DNA of 64,000 bases from Gracilibacillus caseinilyticus (GTDB lineage Bacteria; Bacillota; Bacilli; Bacillales; Amphibacillaceae): the NCBI RefSeq assembly GCF_022919115.1, contig NZ_CP095072.1, positions 3,472,001-3,536,000 of the forward strand, given 5' to 3'. Positions 58,167 through 64,000 of the stretch are shown here, in pieces. Positions within the stretch are counted from its first letter, which is position 1, and each line of letters opens with the position of its first letter. The position numbers and the translations under genes are program-made. The notes beneath the pieces are model-generated. The model did not search any database. It was not told the origin of the DNA and was given only the letters and a program-made list of their open reading frames with translations.

Positions 58167-59069
58167 GTGGAATTAAGACAATTACGTTATTTTGTGGAAG
58201 TTGCAGAAAGAGAACATGTGTCAGAAGCGGCAGCTGTTCTGCATGTGGCACAATCAGCCATCAGCAGACAGATCTCCAATCTTGAAGCAGAGCTTGGTGT
58301 CGAGTTATTTGAACGCGATGGCCGCAATGTACGATTAACCCATATCGGGAGAATATTTCTCACACATACCAAATCAGCTTTAAAAGCGATTGATCATGCC
58401 AAAAAACAAATCGATGAATTTATTGACCCTGAAAGAGGCTCGATTAAGATCGGATTTCCAACGAGTCTTGCCGGAAATATGCTGCCAACAGTTATTTCTG
58501 AATTCAAAAAGAAACACCCAAAAATAGATTTTCAATTAAGACAAGGCTCTTACAATTTCTTAATTGACGCTGTCAAAAACAGAGAAATAGATGTTGCGTT
58601 TATCGGTCCCGTCCCAGACGATCTTCCAGACATCAAAGGTGAAGTATTGTTCAATGAGAATTTTTATGCATTGGTGCCGATATCGCATCCTGCTGCGACG
58701 AAAGGTGTAATTGATTTACCGACACTTAAAGACGAGTCTTTCGTATTATTCCCAAAAGGGTATGTTTTACACCAGCTTGTTATTGATGGCTGTATAAGAG
58801 CAGGGTTTAATCCGATCGCTACGTCACAGGGAGAGGATTTGGATGCAATTAAAGGACTGGTCGCTGCCGGTATCGGAATTACATTATTACCAGAAAGTGC
58901 ATTTAACGATTTGAATCCATTTTACAGTGCTAAAGTAGCAATCAAAAATCCAGAATTAACCCGAACAGTCGGTGTTATTATTCCGAAAAAAAGAAAACTG
59001 GCCCCATCTGAACAAGTCTTTTACGAATTTATTATCGAATTTTTCTCGCTTATGCAAAAGATGCAATAG
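58167..59069 (+). CDS. gltC: LysR-type activator of glutamate synthase
   Basis: 300 residues from the GTG at 58167, the same length as B. subtilis GltC, beginning MELRQLRYFVEVAEREHVSE. GAGGTGA is five bases upstream; the GTG at 58158 overlaps that site. Winged HTH at 1-65 and ligand domain after it. In B. subtilis it activates gltAB when ammonium, not glutamate, is the nitrogen source. Its placement divergent from gltBD fits. Confidence 0.93.
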   Translation: MELRQLRYFVEVAEREHVSEAAAVLHVAQSAISRQISNLEAELGVELFERDGRNVRLTHIGRIFLTHTKSALKAIDHAKKQIDEFIDPERGSIKIGFPTSLAGNMLPTVISEFKKKHPKIDFQLRQGSYNFLIDAVKNREIDVAFIGPVPDDLPDIKGEVLFNENFYALVPISHPAATKGVIDLPTLKDESFVLFPKGYVLHQLVIDGCIRAGFNPIATSQGEDLDAIKGLVAAGIGITLLPESAFNDLNPFYSAKVAIKNPELTRTVGVIIPKKRKLAPSEQVFYEFIIEFFSLMQKMQ

Positions 59070-59155
59070 GAGTTTTGGGAAAATACATGTGAATAAGTTA
59101 AGATTCAGCTGACGTGACCATAAACCTTTGACAAAAGAATTTTAATCAAAAAAAA

Positions 59156-59204
59156 CCGAATATAACAAGCAATCCCATCAAAAAAGGATTCATGTTATAT
59201 CCGG
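59156..59204 (+). terminator. Terminator of gltC
   Basis: CCGAATATAACA.. AATCC / GGATT..TGTTATATCCGG long stem followed by CTTTATT. Confidence 0.75.
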
Positions 59205-59280
59205 CTTTATTCTAGTGCTGCAAAGTAACTTCTCAAGAAAATACTTTTTAATCAATTGATGTGAAATAAAGATGTACATC

Positions 59281-59495
59281 AAATTGGCTATTTTGAAATG
59301 TTTTAATTGCTTAGCAAGGCCGATATGCTTCGCGTCCTGTAGGGTGGGGTTCAGCTTCCTCGGAAAGAAATACACTTTCATGCGAGATCTTCAGCCGTGC
59401 CCCGTAGGACGCGAAGTGGTTGACCGGAGCGGTATCCCAGCACATTATCTATTTCAAGATGGCATCAACGCTTGTTAGCACAAGAAGTCTCAACA
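59281..59495 (+). repeat. Palindromic intergenic repeat, copy H (decayed, ends lost)
   Basis: About 215 bp. Core blocks remain (CTATTTTGAAATGTTTTAAT, GCTTAGCAAGGCCGATATGC, GACGCGAAGTGGTTGACCGG, GAGCGGTATCCCAGCACATT) but both terminal repeats are unrecognisable and internal bases have drifted. It appears to be an old copy between convergent gltC and ypcP. The rest of 59070-59630 holds only the gltC terminator. Confidence 0.7.
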
Positions 59496-59630
59496 AATTG
59501 TCATTACTTCGCAGCTTGCTTCAAAATCGTGTTACTTCTAAACTGACACGAAATAATTATATCTAGATCATTCATGTTCTAATATACACTCTTTTGTTAT
59601 ATTCCAGCCTTTTTCCCGTAAGGCTGTCCA

Positions 59631-60521
59631 TTATGAAGAAGCTTGTAATTTATCTAACCAGCGCCCTGGATTTTGAAATTCCAATTCGGTTTGTAAATAG
59701 CTGTGAATCGTACTAAAATCTTTATTGAATAAAGCTTCCTCAATCGAAAATGTAAGCGGAACTTCGGTATAAATGGCTGCCAGCTTACGAGACATTTCGA
59801 GATCCTCGGCATACTGCTCCAGCTTTTTCTGCATCCCTTTTGTTAGATTCTCTTTATCTGCTAACATATTATCGATTGTTTCATATTGTTGTAACAGTTT
59901 CATTGCTGTCTTTTCACCAACACCTTTGATCCCTGGATAATTATCGGAAGAATCACCCATTAATCCTTTTAAATCAATAATTTGACGGGGGGTCAATGAT
60001 TTTTTTTCATAAAAATTATCAGCAGTGAATACATCGTAGTTACCTTGACCTTTTTTCATGATTGCAATGTTAATGTTCTCATCCACCAGCTGTAACAAGT
60101 CCTGATCACCCGTTACAACAGTTACTTCGTGTTCCTTGTGTAATTGTTTGGCAAGTGTTCCTATACAATCATCTGCTTCAAATCCAGTCACTCCAATATT
60201 CGGTACTTGAAAAGCAGTCACCAATTCTTTTGCTAAATCAAATTGTGGAATCAGTTCTTCTGGTGGCGCATCACGATTGGATTTGTAGCCATCGTATAAT
60301 TCATTGCGAAACGTTTTACTTCCCATATCCCAACAACAAACAACATGAGTTGGTTGAAAAGTTTCCATTGAGTTCGTGAAATAATTTAAAAAACCAAATA
60401 ATCCATTTCTAGGTACACCTTTGCTGTTGTGCATAAAATTACCTGTAAATGATGTTGCAAAAAAACCTCTAAACAATAACGCCATGCCGTCTACGACAAG
60501 AATATGACCTTTATCAGACAT
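59631..60521 (-). CDS. ypcP: 5'-3' exonuclease (YpcP-like, Pol I N-domain)
   Basis: 296 residues. FLAP-type nuclease with LVVDGMALLFRGFFA, HVVCCWDMGSKTFRNELY, FEADDCIGTLAKQL and TGDQDLLQLVD (metal-binding Asp residues), then the helix-hairpin-helix GVKGVGEKTAMKLLQQYE. It removes RNA primers and processes flaps, overlapping with DNA polymerase I. Start preceded by AAAGGGTGAAAT. Confidence 0.9.
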   Translation of the reverse strand: MSDKGHILVVDGMALLFRGFFATSFTGNFMHNSKGVPRNGLFGFLNYFTNSMETFQPTHVVCCWDMGSKTFRNELYDGYKSNRDAPPEELIPQFDLAKELVTAFQVPNIGVTGFEADDCIGTLAKQLHKEHEVTVVTGDQDLLQLVDENINIAIMKKGQGNYDVFTADNFYEKKSLTPRQIIDLKGLMGDSSDNYPGIKGVGEKTAMKLLQQYETIDNMLADKENLTKGMQKKLEQYAEDLEMSRKLAAIYTEVPLTFSIEEALFNKDFSTIHSYLQTELEFQNPGRWLDKLQASS

Positions 60522-60618
60522 CTATTTCACCCTTTGAGTTTTATTCATTTACTTCTATTAACATAACTTGTATATTAAATGCTACAGAGTGATTTTGCAA
60601 TATGAAGGAGTAATTTTA

Positions 60619-61146
60619 ATGGAGAAAAATTTTAACAAAGCAACATTTGCAGGGGGATGCTTCTGGTGTATGGTCAAACCGTTTGATCAATGGGATGGGG
60701 TGGAAAGTGTCATTTCTGGATACACTGGTGGACATATAGACAATCCCAGCTATGAAGATGTCAAAACAGGAAACTCTGGTCACTATGAAGCTGTCCAGAT
60801 TATATATGAACCAGACAAGATTTCTTATCAGCAAATATTAGATTTATACTGGCCACAAATTGATCCAACAGATGATGGTGGACAATTCCATGACCGTGGC
60901 CCTCAGTACCGAACAGCCATTTTCTATCATGATCAGGAGCAACAACAGTTGGCAGAAGCTTCTAAACAAGGATTACAAGCTTCTAATCGCTTTAAAAAAG
61001 ACATCGCAACAGAAATCCTGCCTGCATCAACTTTTTATCCTGCAGAAGCGTATCATCAGGATTTTTATAAAAAAAATAAACAGGAATACGAAGAAGACCG
61101 TGCAAAATCAGGCAGAGATGCATTCATCGAAGAGAATTGGGATTAA
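60619..61146 (+). CDS. msrA: Peptide methionine-S-sulfoxide reductase A
   Basis: 175 residues from the ATG at 60619, with AAGGAG; the upstream ATG has none. The catalytic Cys is in the AGGCFWCMVKPFDQWDG motif, and SGYTGGHIDNPSYEDVKTGN, QIDPTDDGGQFHDRGPQYRT are hallmarks. It repairs the S epimer of oxidised methionine. No MsrB domain is fused and no msrB follows. Confidence 0.94.
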   Translation: MEKNFNKATFAGGCFWCMVKPFDQWDGVESVISGYTGGHIDNPSYEDVKTGNSGHYEAVQIIYEPDKISYQQILDLYWPQIDPTDDGGQFHDRGPQYRTAIFYHDQEQQQLAEASKQGLQASNRFKKDIATEILPASTFYPAEAYHQDFYKKNKQEYEEDRAKSGRDAFIEENWD

Positions 61147-61177
61147 ACAGACAAAAGAACTTATAGTCAAATGAATA

Positions 61178-61232
61178 GCCGAACGCAACACGGAATGTTA
61201 TCAAACAACATTCATGTTGCGTTCGGCCTTTC
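61178..61232 (+). terminator. Terminator of msrA
   Basis: GCCGAACGCAACACGGAATG / CATTCATGTTGCGTTCGGC long stem followed by CTTTCTTTT. Confidence 0.85.
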
Positions 61233-61346
61233 TTTTAAGTTGTCATAAAATGAAAATTAACAATTTGGTTTTGATAAAAATTCATTTATTATATTAATAT
61301 TATTGATAATAAGTGGGTTTGTCATTGGAAAACTGTATAATACTAA

Positions 61347-61379
61347 AAGCACCTCCAGAAAACTATTTTAGAGGTGCTT
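61347..61379 (-). terminator. Terminator of the his operon
   Basis: AAGCACCTC / GAGGTGCTT stem followed by TTTAGTATT on the minus strand, 25 bases past the hisIE stop. Confidence 0.75.
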
Positions 61380-61404
61380 CGTTTCCGGTTAATACATTAT
61401 TATT

Positions 61405-62052
61405 TTACCACTTCTTAATCTCAGATCGATCTCCTTTGCTGTTCCCCTTCTTTGCAAAGCGATTCGCTAACTCCTGCTTTACATCTTGTAAGGATACGCC
61501 TTGATTTGCCAGCATAACGAACGTGTGGTACAGTAAATCACTGACTTCATTAGTTATTTCCTGTTTCTCATCATTTTTAGCCGCAATCACAACTTCGCCA
61601 GCTTCTTCGATCAGCTTTTTACCTATCTTATCTACACCTTTATCAAATAAATAATTCGTATAAGAATTTTCTACCGATACCGATTTTCGTTGTTCAACTT
61701 CCTTCATAACGTGCTCGATGATGGAATTGTCAACGGTATCCTCTTTCTCTGCTATCCGGTTAAAAAAGCAGGTTTGTTCACCAGTATGACAAGCTGGACC
61801 AGCCGGAATTACTTGAATCAGCAATGTATCCTTGTCGCAATCCAGATCAATCGACTGCACATCTTGTGTGTTTCCTGATGTAGCCCCTTTATGCCACAGT
61901 TCCTCACGTGAACGAGAATAAAACCAGGTCTGTTTTGATTCCAGCGTTTTATCGTATGCTTCCTCGTTCATGTAGGCTACCATTAAGACTTCTTTCGTAT
62001 CATAATCTGTTATTACTGCTGGAATTAATCCTTTTGAAAAATCAGGCCTCAC
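61405..62052 (-). CDS. hisIE: Phosphoribosyl-AMP cyclohydrolase / phosphoribosyl-ATP pyrophosphatase
   Basis: 215 residues from a GTG. The N-terminal HisI domain (about 1-110) has [32 protein letters not shown] and [11 protein letters not shown] (zinc cysteines). The C-terminal HisE helical domain (about 118-205) has [17 protein letters not shown] and [16 protein letters not shown]. It carries out the second and third steps of histidine synthesis. Overlaps hisF by 11 bases and ends the operon. Confidence 0.94.
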   Translation of the reverse strand: MRPDFSKGLIPAVITDYDTKEVLMVAYMNEEAYDKTLESKQTWFYSRSREELWHKGATSGNTQDVQSIDLDCDKDTLLIQVIPAGPACHTGEQTCFFNRIAEKEDTVDNSIIEHVMKEVEQRKSVSVENSYTNYLFDKGVDKIGKKLIEEAGEVVIAAKNDEKQEITNEVSDLLYHTFVMLANQGVSLQDVKQELANRFAKKGNSKGDRSEIKKW

Positions 62053-62800
62053 GAATGTTCACTCCTTGTTGTTTACATACATCTTTTACTTGTTTAATCG
62101 TAAAGGTATTTTCATGAAAAATGGATGCTGCTAATCCTGCCGAAACATCAGTTTGATTAAAGACTTCAGGAAAATGCTCCGGTTTGCCAACTCCTCCTGA
62201 AGCTATAACGGGTATACGAACTGCTTGCACCACTGCTTCCGTTAACGCAAGGTCAAATCCGTCTTTCACCCCATCGGTATCTACACTTGTTAATAAAATT
62301 TCTCCTGCGCCTCTTTTTTCTGCTTCTTTGACCCATTCAATGGCGTCCATTCCGGTGTCCTTTGAACCGCCATGTGTCATCACATGCCATTTATCCCCTG
62401 TACGTTTCGCATCAATGGCTACAACCGTGCATTGCGCACCAAAGCGGTCAGAAGATTCTGTGATAAGTTGAGGATTCTCAACTGCAGCTGAATTCATGCC
62501 AACTTTATCTGCACCTGCTTTTAAAAGACGATTTACATCTTCAATTGTCCGGACACCGCCACCAACAGTAAAAGGTACAAATACTTGTTCTGCTGTACGT
62601 CTAACAATATCGACCATTGTCTGTCGGCCTTCATTTGTTGCAGAAATATCTAAAAATATGATTTCATCCGCACCAGCCTTTGAATAACTAGAAGCCATTT
62701 CGACAGGATCACCAAGTTCGCGTAATCCGACGAAGTTTGTTCCTTTGACTACTTTCCCTTCCTTTACATCTAAACACGGAATAATTCGCTTAGCTATCAT
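62042..62800 (-). CDS. hisF: Imidazole glycerol phosphate synthase cyclase subunit
   Basis: 252 residues, TIM barrel. Catalytic Asp11 is in [15 protein letters not shown] and Asp130 in [13 protein letters not shown]; phosphate loops GGGVRTIED and [11 protein letters not shown] are present. It uses ammonia from HisH to close the imidazole ring. It overlaps hisH by 4 bases, so the usual hisA between them is absent; its own sequence is clearly HisF and not HisA. Confidence 0.95.
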   Translation of the reverse strand: MIAKRIIPCLDVKEGKVVKGTNFVGLRELGDPVEMASSYSKAGADEIIFLDISATNEGRQTMVDIVRRTAEQVFVPFTVGGGVRTIEDVNRLLKAGADKVGMNSAAVENPQLITESSDRFGAQCTVVAIDAKRTGDKWHVMTHGGSKDTGMDAIEWVKEAEKRGAGEILLTSVDTDGVKDGFDLALTEAVVQAVRIPVIASGGVGKPEHFPEVFNQTDVSAGLAASIFHENTFTIKQVKDVCKQQGVNIREA

Positions 62801-63414
62801 GATTGAACGCCCCCATCCATCGTCGTTTCTTGCATAAACAGTTTCAACAATTCCACTCCTGCTTCCCCACTTTTTTCCGGGTGGAATTGCATACCGTATA
62901 CATGACCGTTTTGAACGATAGCTGGTATTTTTGTTCCATAATCGGCAGTAGCGACAAGATAAGATTGTTCCGTTTGTGCCTGGAAGGAATGAACAAAGTA
63001 GACATGTTTACCCTCTAATGGTGCAAATCTTTGTTTTTGATTTTCAATTTGCAATTGATTCCAACCAATATGTGGCAAAATATATTCCGTTTCTATCACA
63101 TTGACGTCACCTGGAATCAATCCGAGCCCATCTGAAATACCATTTTCATAGCCTGTTTCAAATAATAGCTGCATACCTAGACAAATTCCTAGAAAAGGTT
63201 TTTCTTTCGCCAGTCGGATTAATGGTTCCTTTAATTGACGTTGTTCGATTTCATCCGCTGCCGCTTGAAATGAACCAACTCCCGGTAATATAATGTGACT
63301 TGCTTGTTCTAATTGTTCGATTGAGTCAGTAATTATAACTTGATAACCTAATCGTTCAAAAGCAGTTTTAACACTTGCGACATTACCCATGCCATAATCT
63401 ACAATTGCAATCAT
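62797..63414 (-). CDS. hisH: Imidazole glycerol phosphate synthase glutamine amidotransferase subunit
   Basis: 205 residues, class I glutaminase. The nucleophile is in [12 protein letters not shown] (Cys near 80) and the His-Glu pair in [12 protein letters not shown] (about 180). It makes ammonia for HisF. Overlaps hisB and hisF by 4 bases each (ATGA). Confidence 0.95.
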   Translation of the reverse strand: MIAIVDYGMGNVASVKTAFERLGYQVIITDSIEQLEQASHIILPGVGSFQAAADEIEQRQLKEPLIRLAKEKPFLGICLGMQLLFETGYENGISDGLGLIPGDVNVIETEYILPHIGWNQLQIENQKQRFAPLEGKHVYFVHSFQAQTEQSYLVATADYGTKIPAIVQNGHVYGMQFHPEKSGEAGVELLKLFMQETTMDGGVQS

Positions 63415-63998
63415 TCGATTATCCCCTTTGTAGAATTTACTCCTTTAATATCTGGATTGATTCGAATAGCTTCCCCTAACGCTCTTCCCAATGCTTTAAA
63501 CACAGCTTCGATCTTATGATGCGTATTATCACCGTATAAGACTTTCGCGTGGAGGGTAATAGCAGATTGAAACGCAAATGCTTGTAAGAATTCCTGTACT
63601 AACTCGGTATCAAAGTTGCCTAAACGCTGGTTGGAAAAATGTGCATCAAAAACGAGATATGGCCTTCCACTAATGTCGAGCGCAACAAATCCTAACGCTT
63701 CATCCATCGGAACGTAGGCACTGCCAAAACGATTAATGGATTGTTTATCACCTAATGCTTCTTTGATCAATTGACCGAGTACGATTCCTACATCTTCTAC
63801 AGTGTGATGACTATCGATGTGTAAATCACCCTCTGCTTTTATCACCAGACCGATGCGGCCATGACGAGCAAAGGCTTCGAGCATATGATCAAAAAAACCA
63901 ACACCTGTTTCAATAGATACTTCTGTTGGATCATCCAGATTAACTGAGATGTCAATCGATGTTTCGAATGTTTTACGCTGTTTAGTCGCTGTTCTCAT
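63411..63998 (-). CDS. hisB: Imidazoleglycerol-phosphate dehydratase
   Basis: 195 residues, complete. The two manganese motifs are [12 protein letters not shown] (about 62-73) and [17 protein letters not shown] (about 160). Ends [11 protein letters not shown]. The ATG sits in TAATG, probably overlapping the stop of the upstream gene (usually hisD) outside the window. Confidence 0.93.
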   Translation of the reverse strand: MRTATKQRKTFETSIDISVNLDDPTEVSIETGVGFFDHMLEAFARHGRIGLVIKAEGDLHIDSHHTVEDVGIVLGQLIKEALGDKQSINRFGSAYVPMDEALGFVALDISGRPYLVFDAHFSNQRLGNFDTELVQEFLQAFAFQSAITLHAKVLYGDNTHHKIEAVFKALGRALGEAIRINPDIKGVNSTKGIIE

Positions 63999-64000
63999 TA

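Noticed and set aside
59607..59630. CAGCC..GGCTG stem after ypcP as terminator
   Set aside because: Short stem with no T tract on the minus strand; too weak to call.
62042..62800. Possibility that this gene is hisA and hisF is missing
   Set aside because: [11 protein letters not shown] and VAIDAKRTG are HisF motifs, and length and C-terminus fit HisF.

Overview
The window is chromosomal DNA of a low-GC, endospore-forming Bacillaceae. Supporting signs are an sspP small acid-soluble spore protein gene, strong GGAGG-type ribosome binding sites with GTG/TTG starts, T-box, TPP and lysine riboswitches, LutABC, YkoEDC, and a gltC/gltBD pair close to Bacillus subtilis. A GH11-CBM36 xylanase, a GH42 beta-galactosidase and a rhamnose operon suggest a plant-polysaccharide-using, perhaps halophilic or alkaliphilic genus such as Gracilibacillus; the genus is inference. 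No rRNA, tRNA, CRISPR array, IS transposase or prophage was seen.

Layout. 0-5 kb: edge of a secreted-protein gene behind a cre-like site, an ECF sigma/anti-sigma/membrane-protein operon, a CAP-domain protein, a DUF2680 protein and a frameshifted cysteine-cluster protein. 5-8.1 kb: TPP-riboswitch-controlled ykoEDC ECF transporter. 8.3-11 kb: zinc-ribbon protein, sspP, DUF4256, then a lysine-riboswitch dapA with a second RBS-masking hairpin. 11.6-17.4 kb: mutarotase-like enzyme, class B PBP, xylanase, and an MFS transporter behind a T-box whose specifier reads as ACA (Thr). 17.7-25.6 kb: small membrane proteins, acetyltransferases, M20 peptidase, esterase, YhfK-like SDR, cysK, monooxygenase. 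25.8-33.7 kb: lutABC and rhaB-rhaA-rhaEW. 33.9-38.7 kb: secreted nuclease/phosphatase-fold protein, PPOX flavoprotein, then about 2.6 kb dominated by decayed genes (RDD protein, Clp_N-acetyltransferase fusion, two methyltransferases, a small membrane protein). 39-51.7 kb: AraC regulator, ilvA, GH42, DUF6944-like repeat protein, RsmJ-like methyltransferase, ppaC, proBA behind a proline T-box, ilvE, CBS protein. 52-64 kb: gltD-gltB with divergent gltC, ypcP, msrA, and hisB-hisH-hisF-hisIE without hisA.

The most unusual feature is a family of eight intergenic elements (copies A-H, 0.14-0.6 kb). They share terminal inverted repeats (TATAATAYGGATTATGT and its complement) and nested internal palindromes, and none contains a plausible gene. 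In copy F the core is inverted between otherwise normally oriented flanks, which looks like in-situ inversion. Copies E and F face each other around the AraC regulator gene. Every copy sits where at least one neighbouring gene ends, and several run straight into that gene's terminator.

The metabolic genes fit together as amino-acid supply (Lys, Cys, Thr-to-Ile, Pro, branched-chain, Glu, His) tied to RNA-sensing leaders, plus plant-sugar and lactate use. Functions are assigned from recognised protein families. Lengths, motifs, hairpins and overlaps were read directly from the sequence.
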